Shown here: positions 1 through 9,516 of the stretch, in pieces
Layout: each line of letters begins with the position of its first letter
How positions within the stretch are numbered: the stretch's first letter is position 1
Assembly (NCBI GenBank): GCA_900618795.1
Contig: UYJD01000001.1
Location: forward strand, 2,560,823-2,624,822
Length of the DNA stretch: 64,000 nucleotides
Source of the DNA: Cyanodermella asteris
Lineage: Eukaryota; Ascomycota; Lecanoromycetes; Ostropales; Stictidaceae
Reading direction: 5' to 3'
Translations under genes and position numbers: made by a program
The notes under the pieces: generated by a model
Told to the model about the DNA's origin: nothing
Seen by the model: only the letters and a program-made list of their open reading frames with translations
The model's database searches: none

Positions 1-384
1 GAGGTGACCAATTAGGAACCCTCAGCCCGGTTGCAGCGGGGCGATTGCTGCGCGAGGTTAGTCGCATATGCTCGAGTTCCATCAACGGATGATACTGATC
101 TGTCAATAGCTCGAACCACAAGGCCGAACTAAGGCCTTCGGCAACGACCTTCGACTCAGCTTGCACCAGTGTAGCTGTCAGTAACTGACGACGACAACGA
201 CGATACTAACGACAACAATTCCAGGATTCCAGCACCCAGCACCACCGGATTTCGACAGTACTAACTAACGACAACATCGACAGCACCTAGATCGCGAGCA
301 GCGCAGCCCCCCAGCCCCAGCCGGGACAGACCCCCGAGAGTGAAGAGGTGAGAGGCGTCAGAGGAGACGTGGTTTTCTTTCATT
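1..384. other. Upstream and leader region of the zinc-finger gene
   Basis: No gene is visible. The stretch is rich in GAC/AAC triplets. It holds a possible leader intron at about 181-224 (GTAACT donor, GATACTAAC branch site, TTCCAG acceptor), with a second ACTAACTAACGAC motif about 50 bases later. This is consistent with a spliced 5' untranslated region for the gene starting at 385, but the intron is only about 44 bp and untested. Confidence 0.35.
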
Positions 385-2235
385 ATGGAACACAATAACG
401 TAATGGATCTTGTTACTTTATTTGAGCAGAAGCGCGATATGGCTCGGAGAACTGGCCAATTGATGCAACCTCGAGCTGTCCACCCTGGCACTGCAGACCA
501 AGCACTCAGTCTCGACAGATCGTTTGAGGAGGCAGCGATGGCCCATCTCCAGGCACAAACCCAACATAACCAGATGACACAAATACCTGCAACACCCCAT
601 TCGCAGGCGAGATATGGTACGGCATGCATGTCTTAGTTCAATTGGCTTTAGCACTAAAGTTTTTCAGGATTCCCAATCACGCCGCAGTCAATCCGTCGAA
701 ACGGAGCACCAAAGATCTTAACGATACCGAATCAGATTCCCAACTTGCCTGTGCATCAGGGCGTCTATGCGCCGACCGCAAGCCTGAACAATACGTCGCC
801 TACTTTCGCCCATTTTCCGCCTTCATCAGCTGACCGCGCATCTTTTCCTGACCTTGACTCGCCAAACCAGCAGAACAGCTACCAGGCTGCACCTGCGCAC
901 CGAGGTCATGCACGAAATCAGAGTACTATCTCGATTGCATCGTCTATTGGATCTGCAGGGAATCTGTTCTTCCCCGAAGATGTCAATCAGTTCCCTGTTG
1001 CAAGTACAAACTATACTCAGCACCTCGGAACGCCGCCCTGTTCTCCCAAGAAGCGCAAAAGCCCAACAAAGAGCCCGAGCAAAGGCAAAGACCGTCCAAA
1101 CTATCTCGACAAAGCCATCATGAGGAACACAGGTGTTACTCAAGAGCAAATCAGTGCACTCATTGGCGAACCGCTCGACTCGGACTTGAAGAACTGGCGG
1201 TGCTTGTGGGATGGCTGCAGTCATTTGGCAGCAAGAAAGGAAAACATCCGGGCCCATGTCCAGACACATCTTGGAGACCGGCCTTATGAATGCCCGGAAT
1301 GTCACGCTGATTTTGTCCGCTCGCATGATTTCACTCGTCACTACACAACACATGTCGACAGCAGAGACTTCAAATGCCCCGACTGCCCTCAAGCCTTCAA
1401 TCGAGCCGACGCACTTCAGCGCCACCGGGATCGCGACTTTTGCAACGGACCGCCCCCTGACAGCCCCACCAAGGTCAGACGAACAATCGATGCAATCGGC
1501 AAGAAGAAGAATCCCGCTGGCCGCCGTTCCAAAAAGCAAGCCACGCGGCGGAAAACAACACGCCGTCAAGAATCGGAAGATTTGAGCGATGACTTCTGGT
1601 CCTCGTCTTCAGGGTCGCCGGAATATCTTACATCTGATGCTGGCTCTCCAGAAATGATTCTGGATAGTCTCGTTGAGAACACGTCACGCCGTGGTAGCAC
1701 GCAGCAGGCTTATGTACCCATGGACCAGGTGACTTATTCAACAAATGACATGAAGCGAGACGATGCAGCGCTGGAGCGAATTTTTGCAGCTCTGAGCGAA
1801 GGAAACTCGAGCCCCGTGCATTCGCAATCTCTGTCGCCGCCAATGTCTCCTCAGCAGCATCACCAGAGCCTCCAGCCATTCAGCCCAACGCCCCGGCCAG
1901 CAAGACACAAACAGCGTGAAATGACTCCACCTGCTAGCCGGGACTCTATGTTGAATTTTCTGAGCACGGCTTCGGTTCACGATGGGCAAACAGTCAATAG
2001 TGCACCTTCCCTTCCCGATCTGTCATCAACATCGACTTCGCCATTGGCATTTGAGCCTGTGGGTGACTTTGAAGACTTCTGCAACAGTCTGGGTGAGTCA
2101 AGCGCAAATTGGCTGGACCATCGATTTGGCAAATCGCAGGCCGAAGCACCTTTCGACTTTGGAGAGCTCATGGACTCGAAAGCGCCTCAGCCGACCTGGA
2201 TTGATTCGGCTGATGACTTATTCGGCGGTATGTGA
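385..2235 (+). CDS. C2H2 zinc-finger transcription factor, Swi5/Ace2 type
   Basis: Two exons, 385-616 and 668-2235, joined in phase over a 51-bp intron, give about 599 residues. Three consecutive C2H2 fingers lie near residues 258-345. Finger 1 has the CxxxxC form (CLWDGC), finger 2 carries DRPYECPEC, and finger 3 carries FNRADALQRHRDRDFC. The HVQTHLGDRPY linker and the NRxDALxRH third finger are typical of yeast Swi5 and Ace2, nuclear activators of cell-separation and G1 genes. A basic SPKKRKSPTKSPSK stretch before the fingers looks like a nuclear localisation signal. The rest is Ser/Pro-rich with several SP sites, as expected for cyclin-dependent-kinase or NDR-kinase control in this family. 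The 1568-bp second exon is open throughout. The family call is firm; which of Swi5 or Ace2 it corresponds to cannot be decided here. Confidence 0.85.
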
Positions 2236-3747
2236 GGCCTAGCAATATCGAGCGACAATCAACTTCAAAGGGGTGACATGTATAATATTATGACGGGCAA
2301 AGGGTCCGGGTTTGGACAGAGGGTAATCGGTGTTAAATGGGGTTCCGGCAACTGGGTATGCGGCGTTCTCGGCGCCTACAGGTAGGACGACAATTCGGTC
2401 AACGACGTTTTTCCAAGTTTGGTCGAAACGAAGGTCTGAAGCTGGTCCCGCAATGTGTAAGAATGACGATTGACGAGGCTGACGAGGACGACGGTAAATT
2501 GTGTGGAGGAAGCCTTAATCAGGAAGCGGATCAGTAGCTTAGCAGATCATTCTTTCAGACGAGGTCGAGGACCCGGACGATGTGACAGCGATAAAGGTCG
2601 TGCATATAGAACTAGTCAGTTGCAAAGCACGCCAGTCACTCGCTTTATTCTTGCTGAGACTGGCCCTCCCTTGAGAGTTTGATTATTTGCATCCTTCATT
2701 TCATTAGTAACGTAATGGCCGAACAGACCAGCCACTCTTTCTGCAGGCCAAAGGATGAGGATATCCTGGTAGCTTACCGTGATCAATCATGCAGATCGTC
2801 CTCCCACGAGTTGCTTTTGGTAGCCCACTTTTCTCGTGGGTTGCCGCCAGTCGTCGCCAGTCACCACAAGATTGAATATGCAAGATGCATGACCAGTGGC
2901 TCGCGGTGACCTCGTTATGCTCCTAGACACCACGCAGCGGTCGTGATGTTGGTAAGGTAGTTTAAAACAGATCACCTCAAGGCAGCTCATAATGGTCCTT
3001 AGAAAGCACACACAAACGCGGGCCAGGCCAACTGCTTCTCCGAAGTTGCCGTGTCGCAAAGAAGACAATTCAACCCTGCTTGCAGACACGCGACAATTTG
3101 CAGGTCGTCGAGCTTACCAGCCTTGCTGCAGAGGCTGGATGGAGGCAGATTATGGCTGAAGTTGTACCATCAAGTCAGCATGTTTGAGGTTACCCCCTGT
3201 TGCTGAGCTGAAACACGACGCTGCCTCGACGCTTCGCCATAATTGGCCCAGTCGCTTCGCGAGCACGGCCCTTTGCAATGTCCTGACAATCGCCCAGACA
3301 AGACAATGTCACTTCTTCACCTCAGATCCGGATCTATCGCAACCGCTGCTGTTTTACGGCTGCGAACCTGCGAATCGCATGGCGTCTGAACCTCTCCTGC
3401 CGTTTCGCTCTCTCTCCTTGGCCATGGCGTGTTGCAGTCTTGTGGTGCAGTTAACTCACGCGATGCATGTTGTTTCAATATCGTTTGAGCACCGCCGAGG
3501 CATGATTCAGCGCAAAATGGCGCTCTCATGATGCGGACCGGTTCCCTTCCTGGTGCTATCGTAGTCTAACCCGCTGCTCCTTTTCGCTTCGAGTCCTTTC
3601 TTCAGGCGCTGGTGTACTTCCTTTCATGCGACTCGAGAACGCAGGCAACGCCGGTTCTGTGGTGTAGGCTGTTGTTCGTCTCGTCGCTCGTTTTATTCTT
3701 TTCATTCGTTTTGTTTATCTTTCACCAAGAAGAGGCAGGAAGTACGA
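2236..3747. other. Intergenic region without recognisable genes
   Basis: About 1.5 kb between two rightward genes. The open frames on both strands are short, change frame often and resemble no family I know. The last 300 bases are T- and C-rich (for example around 3590-3720), as in fungal promoters and leaders, and probably serve the wall-protein gene starting at 3748. Confidence 0.5.
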
Positions 3748-5028
3748 ATGCTGGCCATCTCGATGCTTCTGCTCCCTGTGCTTGCATTCGTCGTGGGAGT
3801 GCGAGCACAGGGCCAGTTTATAACGCCCCCAGCCACTGGTATGAAGACATCGAACCTGCGCACAAGACGACAGATACTAACGTGTGTTCGCAGGGGCTGT
3901 TCATGATTATTCGGAGAACCCTACATACACTGTCGGAGACCATCTCGACATCCAATGGCAGTCAAACGCACCGATCATAAGCCTATGGCTCTGGCAGAAT
4001 GACAACCCGAACGCGGAGACGTTGCTTGACTCTGTCGAGAACACAGGTAGCCTGAGCTGGAAAATTAACACAGACAAGGACTACAGCAAGCAGTCTGGTA
4101 CCAATGGCACCGTATTCTTCATGCAACTAGTCGCCGGTGGGGGTGTGAGCGGACGAACAGGGTACGAGACTTCGAAGAAAGCCCACGTGGGCATCAGAAG
4201 ATGGCTGGCTGATTGCTCTATAGATCACACTACTTCAATCTGACTGGCCCGCTGTCTCCGTCTTCTTCAGGCTCAGCAACCTCAACAGCCACGGCAAATA
4301 GTCAGGTGGAAGTTAGCGAGAGCACTGCATCAACAGCTACTAGTAGCACTATCATGACGTCCTCTACCACATCTGTCTCGACGAGCAGTCCAACAGCTAC
4401 TAGTAGCACTATCATGACGTCCTCTACCACACCTGTCTCGACGAGCAGTCCAACAGCTGGTGCTGGTGGCAGCAACAAACCGTCTGCCGACTCCGCAAAC
4501 CAGTCCGCTACCCCAACACCTACCCCAGCCAGCAGCACAGCAGACCGTTCAGGCCTTGCCGCAGGACTGGGTGTTGCGTTCGGTCTAGTCTTCGCCGGCC
4601 TCATCGGCGCGATGATCTACATCTTTGTGCGACGTCGCAAAGCTAAAGCAGCCAAGCGACTGGCACAGCATCACGAAGAGATGGCGCAGCAGAGTCTGTA
4701 CCAGGGCATCGGCGCAGCAGGCGTCGCCGCCGCCGCAAGAACATCGAAATCGATCAGCCCTCCGGCGCCGACGTACTCGGGCGCGGGTGGCTATTTTGCA
4801 CCCACAGGCGAGAAGCAGCAACTTGCGCCAGTGGAGATGATGGACGGGAGACAAACGCAGGATTACGCGGTTGGCACAGAGAGTGGGCTGACAAGGGTGC
4901 ATGAAATGAGTGCCGGAGGCCAAGGTATTTCGCGAGGGTCAGGGAGCGTTCGGCATATCAGTGGTGTGCATGAGATGTCTGTTCGTACCAGGGGCAACAG
5001 TAATGGTATACACACCGAGGAAGGGTGA
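3748..5028 (+). CDS. Kre9/Knh-domain, Ser/Thr-rich single-pass membrane protein
   Basis: Three exons (3748-3838, 3894-4161, 4224-5028) give about 387 residues. Both introns (55 and 62 bp) keep frame, and the first has a perfect ACTAAC branch site. The start at 3748 opens a clear signal peptide (MLAISMLLLPVLAFVVG, ending near VRAQG). Residues about 25-125 match the Kre9/Knh1-like N-terminal domain, with the YTVGDHLDIQW and ISLWLWQND strands typical of that beta fold. A Ser/Thr-rich stalk follows, including a duplicated 20-residue unit. Then comes a transmembrane helix (LGVAFGLVFAGLIGAMIYIF) with an RRRKAK stop-transfer and a cytoplasmic tail of roughly 120 residues. Related proteins are cell-wall or plasma-membrane glycoproteins. 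This one is anchored by a helix rather than GPI. No enzymatic role is known for the domain, and a wall-sensor role is only a guess. Confidence 0.8.
4331..4450 (+). repeat. Two-copy 60-bp tandem repeat in the Ser/Thr stalk
   Basis: The units 4331-4390 and 4391-4450 are identical except for one base (acatct versus acacct), so one Ser becomes Pro. The repeat encodes two 20-residue Ser/Thr units of the extracellular stalk. Such near-identity implies a recent in-frame duplication of the kind that produces stalk-length polymorphism in fungal wall proteins. Confidence 0.95.
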
Positions 5029-6129
5029 CGAGGAGCTAGCCGTTCGAATTATTTCCTGTCAAAAAAGCAGAATTGACAAGCCAAAGTCTAGATCGAGATA
5101 TCACGACCCGTCTCTGGCAACTTGCATCAGCCGTATTTCGAAAGTATTGATTCAGACTGGGGCACATGCCGCTTTTGCGGCCCCTAGCTTGAGCTGGCAG
5201 GCTATTGTAAAGTTTGACTCGCACGCAGACGAGTCAGCAGTCTTCTCGCTGTGAATTCTTCTAGCCGGGTCACCTTTGTCAATGAATAAATATCCGCATT
5301 TCCCAAAAATGACCGAAAGGATACTTCCCTCCGAATGCCTTCTAAATGCTATTTTTACAAATATTCGACCGAGTCTTTCAGGACGCTTGAGATAGTAACG
5401 CTTGAAGTGGGTCTGTCGATGCTGTCTTGGAATGAGCGAGGGTGATTAGGCCAGGGTGTTCGTGCTCGACGGGAAAGATCTCCGACACCTTGGACGACTT
5501 GGCTACAAGAACCCTCACTATCGTTCCATGCCCAGGTACGACTGAAGCGACAAACAACCGATTGGATCAAGTTTTTTTCAACACAAGATGACTAAGCCAG
5601 ATCATGCCCGACTGAACTAAAACATGTGGAGAGCAACTTCTTATACCTCTACGGGTAGTTTACGTCCCACAGTTCTGCGAGAATGAGCTGAATCATGTTG
5701 CGGGCACTGGAGTCTGCGATACTGACTGCCTATCCAACTCAATTTGCTTCTGCTCGCTGCTGTTCGATTACGTGATTCGGAAGAGGAAAGCATGCAAGCC
5801 GTCCTGCCAAAATTGTTGAAAATGATTCATGTTTTGGAAGCTTGGACCTCAATTGATGTTGCCTGAGCATAAGTCTGAGTATGAGTAGGCGACCGAGACG
5901 CGCTTCAGGTCCTTCCATGTTGCTGGTGCTAACCAGATTGCGTCCCAGAAGCCTCAGCCCGTCAGAGCGAGGCAGCCTTGACAAAAACTCCCAAAACACC
6001 GCGCCTGATCAACGTGCCTTCGGGCTGCTGATGTTCCAATCACCGAGTACAGCCTCTACTCATAGTCTTCCCAAAGCGGGCTCCGAACCTCTATACACAG
6101 ACAAACTCTATTTCGATAATACTTTCAAA
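5029..6129. other. Intergenic region
   Basis: No supported gene is seen. An open frame begins upstream (5881) in frame with the coiled-coil gene start at 6130, but its composition is ordinary and the 6130 ATG has the better context. I treat it as leader sequence. Confidence 0.45.
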
Positions 6130-6706
6130 ATGAGCACCATCGATGCGCTGATTCAGTTGCTGCCTGCCAGATGGATAGACCGAGATGACATCCAGAGACC
6201 CTACTCATTCGAAGCGACGCTACTGCCCATATTTTCCGATGAGAACAATAACGGCGGTCAGTACTCTCGTCTCGTCCGTAACGTTCTCAATCCCAAACAG
6301 CTCTCCTGACACAACGCTCCAGCCAACACTCAAATTCTCCGCGATCGTCTGAAACTAGCCTCTCAGCGCCTTCGGGAGATTGAAAAGGAGCACGAGGACG
6401 CCATTGAGGATTTGAGCTACGTCGAAGAAGAAGAGGAAGCGTGGGAGGAGGAGAAGGAACACTGCCACGAAAAGCTACTGGACATTGGCTATCGCCTCGA
6501 AATGTACGTGTTTCACATTGTTTGCTTTGGGGTGATTCCCCGAGTCGTACTGACGCTTTGGTAGGTGGAAAGCCGAGTTCGTGGCTGTCATGGGCCATTT
6601 GATTATTATTGAGGGGGGCACGCTTGCTCGTCCGGCCGAACTTGAAGCTGTGATCAAGATGGGGCTGCCGAAATACCAAGGCCGGGATCAGTCGCCGCTT
6701 GCGTGA
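6130..6706 (+). CDS. Small acidic coiled-coil protein, function unknown
   Basis: Three small exons (6130-6256, 6323-6503, 6565-6706) join in phase and encode about 149 residues. Intron 1 has a GTCAGT donor and CTGAC branch site (66 bp). Intron 2 has a GTACGT donor, a TACTGAC branch site and a TAG acceptor (61 bp). No single open frame covers the gene. The middle exon is strongly heptad-like and Glu-rich (repeated EEEE, RLREIEKEHED), predicting a coiled coil. The last exon is mixed and ends with GRDQSPLA. I recognise no domain. The evidence is that three exons, each ending in good splice signals, stay open and form one coherent coiled-coil protein. The start could lie at 5881 in the same frame. 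Confidence 0.55.
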
Positions 6707-7070
6707 TTGGATCCATCCAGAGAAAGCGAGTGACAGGTTGTCTTTGACCGACCGATGGATTCCAACAATCGAGTGCGCCATAATTGCCTCTGTATGCTCT
6801 GATCATCGATACAGCTACGAGCCTCAGCCAATATGCCTTGCCAGGCTGCGGGGAATGGAAGGGCTCTACCAAGAAGTCGCGCAGCATGGACCTGAGCGGG
6901 TTGTGGATGTTGAAGCAAAAGGACTCAGATTAGACTTGCTAAGGGCTTACTCCTCTGACCATCCATGGGCATGGAGCGGGCCGAACATAATGTAATGTAA
7001 TGTTGAATTGAAAATACGGGCGGACAGTTGTTGCGAGGACGAATGTCTCCTGCATTCGAATAAAGGGGAG
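6707..7070. other. Intergenic region between convergent genes
   Basis: Short interval between the coiled-coil gene (rightward) and the GPI-signal extension behind the protease gene (leftward). Nothing else is recognised. It probably holds both 3' untranslated regions. Confidence 0.5.
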
Positions 7071-7271
7071 CTAGAGTCCTGCTAATAGAATCGAAATTAT
7101 GTACACAATTCCACCAACAGATGCCGCCGGTGCGACTTGATTCGACGACCCTGCATTTGAGCTAGCAGTCATGCTCGCCGTCGCGGACCCCGTCGTTTGC
7201 ACAGTCTCAGTAGGCGCGCTCGTCGACGCCGAAGTCGTCACCGGATTCGTTCCATTCTCACCGCCCTGAAG
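7071..7271 (-). other. In-frame GPI-anchor signal directly behind the protease stop codon
   Basis: Reading leftward from the TGA at 7274-7272, the same frame stays open for 66 more codons, to a TAG at 7073-7071. The extension is a textbook GPI-attachment tail. It has a Ser/Thr-rich linker (NPVTTSASTSAPTETVQTT), a small-residue cluster suited to the omega site (SSNAGSSN), a short spacer, and a hydrophobic C-terminus (GGIVYIISILLAGL) with no charged residue at the end. The flanking codons are TTG TGA CTT CAG. The only GT...AG that removes just the stop would be 10 bp, which is not a credible intron and would also break frame. The tail is either reached by stop-codon read-through or is a remnant cut off by a recent nonsense change. 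Confidence 0.7.
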
Positions 7272-8381
7272 TCACAATGAAGCTTTATCGGCGAATCCGA
7301 GGCGAGAGTTCTGGTGATCGAAAACAACAAATTTCTGGTCCAGGAGGCTTGCGCCAAGGTTGTATCCTGTCTGAACCGAGTCGTCCAATCGTCCGTTGCA
7401 CGTTCCCGTCTGACCCTTTTGGGGCGGTGTGACAAGGTACGTACCATTCAGCACAATCTTTCCACCGTCCTGCAGTTGCAGAGTGAGATCGGGCGGCGGA
7501 TAGTTTGCGCAAGGGTAGTCGTGCGAGTTGCCAGGGGACGGTTTGCCGCCAAAGGACTCAAAGTAGGGGTTCACAATCTCGGCAGGCAGGCCAATGTTCG
7601 GTCCGCCAGTGTCAACGATGCCAGTGAAGGTGTTGGCCTTCTGAATTGTCTTGTCACCGATGGCAAAGCCGGTGAAGTTGACGTTCCAGTTTGTCTTGCT
7701 GGTGTCAACCCTGCCCCATGAGATGTCGCCCTTATACTTGTTCTTGTCGATGTATCCAAAGTCAAAGGTCCCGTTGCGGTCACCGTAGAGGTTGACAGCG
7801 AAAAGGTATGGCATGGGCAGGTTGGCACCGGCCCGGTACCAAAAGGCTTGATCGCGCGGTAACCAGGTTTTGGGGTCGCCGCTTTGACGACCGAGGCCCA
7901 TGGTGGCTGCTTGGCCTGAAGAAAATGTGCCCGGACCGAGCCTGTTGGTGACCCCGAAAGCCATCTGCTTGGCAGTCAAGCCAGCAGTCGCAATGTCATC
8001 AAGTCCCATCGAGCAATTAGTTGGTGATCCACCGCAGTTATAAGCGTCCTTGGGATCATTCTCGTCGTGATAAGTGGATGAGGCGTCGGGGTTGTAGAGA
8101 GCGGGAAGCCCCTGGGTCTCCGTCTTGTTCTTGTCTCTTGTCGACGCGACATAGGTAAATGTAGAACCGGAATCCAATGCAACGGGAATCTTCTGCCCAC
8201 CAAAGGTGAAATCGACAACGACGTGGTTGGTCGCTGGCGATGAAGCGCTCGCTCGCTTCTCAAGATCGGAGTACGTGCGGCGAGCGGAAACGGAAAAGCC
8301 TTGAGGCTGAACAGGAGAGGAGAATGCAGTGCTTGCCAGCAAGCCCACAGCCAGACCCGATGTAAGTGAAACGGGCGGCAT
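7272..8381 (-). CDS. Secreted aspartic-protease-like protein (pepsin A1 family), atypical active site
   Basis: A single exon of 369 residues. It opens with a signal peptide (hydrophobic to about residue 20, then SSPVQPQGF) and a propeptide ending at the dibasic site LEKR, a Kex2-type processing point. The first active-site loop reads ALDSGSTFTYV and the second GIVDTGGPNIGLP. Both catalytic Asp residues are present, but the usual DTGS and DTGT/S have become DSGS and DTGG. The pepsin C-terminal strand (FVVFDHQNSRLGFA) is intact, followed at once by the stop. There is no convincing flap tyrosine motif (YxxGS) in the Cys-rich segment NCGGSPTNCSMG. Fungal relatives of the yapsin/OpsB type carry a GPI signal at this position, and here that signal sits just past the TGA. 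Whether it cleaves peptides is uncertain. Confidence 0.8.
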   Translation of the reverse strand: MPPVSLTSGLAVGLLASTAFSSPVQPQGFSVSARRTYSDLEKRASASSPATNHVVVDFTFGGQKIPVALDSGSTFTYVASTRDKNKTETQGLPALYNPDASSTYHDENDPKDAYNCGGSPTNCSMGLDDIATAGLTAKQMAFGVTNRLGPGTFSSGQAATMGLGRQSGDPKTWLPRDQAFWYRAGANLPMPYLFAVNLYGDRNGTFDFGYIDKNKYKGDISWGRVDTSKTNWNVNFTGFAIGDKTIQKANTFTGIVDTGGPNIGLPAEIVNPYFESFGGKPSPGNSHDYPCANYPPPDLTLQLQDGGKIVLNGTYLVTPPQKGQTGTCNGRLDDSVQTGYNLGASLLDQKFVVFDHQNSRLGFADKASL

Positions 8382-9516
8382 ACTTAAGACAGAGATAATA
8401 TGAGAGAATGGCGGGAGAGAGATAGAAATTGCTACATCACAAACGCAAGCAAGGCGATTCGACGATGCCTTATATCAGAAGCGCAACGCCAACCGGCTGT
8501 AAAGTCACCGCGTCGGAGAGGCATAGGGTGACATTCAGGACGGTTGAATCGTCATGTCCATAGTCAGAAGTTGGGGGCGCGGAGTAACGACACAGCATTG
8601 ACTCGCACAGCTTGTTCCGTTCGAGGGAGCCGGGTTTTGGTCGACAAAATGAGGTTCAGCTGGGTAAACATCTCTAACACTATTTCTGTGCAGCAGTGGG
8701 AATCGCGCGCCTTGGGAGAGGAGGGCGAGGTTGAAAGACACGCCATGCAAGACGATGGTCGCTGGCGACGAAACAAGCATCTTACACGGTGCATGCAGAG
8801 AAGCGGGATCGCATGCAGCTGACCTACAGTAGCATCGTGGCATCGAGATGGAACAAGGTTTGAAGGCTGTGTGGATGTTTCAGTCTCAAACGAGCTTCTG
8901 CGCCCAGGTTCCATGGTCGACAAGAGGCTGAGTAGCGAGTGAGGTTGCAGAAGCCGTCCGGGGGCTTGACGGCCGGGGGCCCGCCATAACCGCCTGGAAC
9001 GCTCGTGGATGCAGCGGCTTAGGTCAGCTGATTAGCCGCTGAGCCGCGAAGCTGCTGCGACTCACAGGGGTCATGGCATCTCGAAGGCAATACACACGTT
9101 CTATGTGTCGCGATCGAGCTCATGAGAGACTTCGGCTTACCCTCGATGTCTTGATTGCCGTCTAATCGGATTTGAGGGACATGAGCATCTCCGTGGCCGT
9201 CGATATCCAGGATCCGCCTTACTCCGTCCTCGCATGCCGTGCTGTTCTCCACACATGCGATGACGGGCGGGGCAAAGCTCACATACCCACGTCGAGCCAT
9301 GCTAGAATAGGGAGCTGCGTAAAGCTCTCTCGTCAACCGAATCAATTTTGCTGATCTTATAAGACTCGAGCATTGTCTACTGCTAACCAAGGTATCGACT
9401 TCCACTAGACCATTGCGTCAACAACCTCTAATCTCTTCACACCTCACTAGCAGGACCCAATATTACTCACATTCATATAACGTGCCTCCTGATTTTCTCA
9501 AGTCTATATACCGAAG
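8382..9516. other. Shared promoter region of two divergent genes
   Basis: About 1.1 kb between the protease (leftward) and the GGT-like gene (rightward). A TATA-like ATATAA on the minus strand (8470-8475), roughly 90 bases before the protease ATG, could be its core promoter. Scattered short open frames on both strands resemble nothing known. Confidence 0.45.

Noticed and set aside
826-1569. A 247-codon antisense frame under the zinc-finger gene
   Set aside because: It overlaps the zinc fingers completely and has no family features; a shadow of a conserved coding strand.
7266-7275. A 10-bp GT...AG intron removing the protease stop codon
   Set aside because: Far below any plausible intron size, and its removal would put the GPI tail out of frame.
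9505-9510. TATATA next to the GGT-like start codon
   Set aside because: Only seven bases before the ATG, too close to serve as its TATA box.
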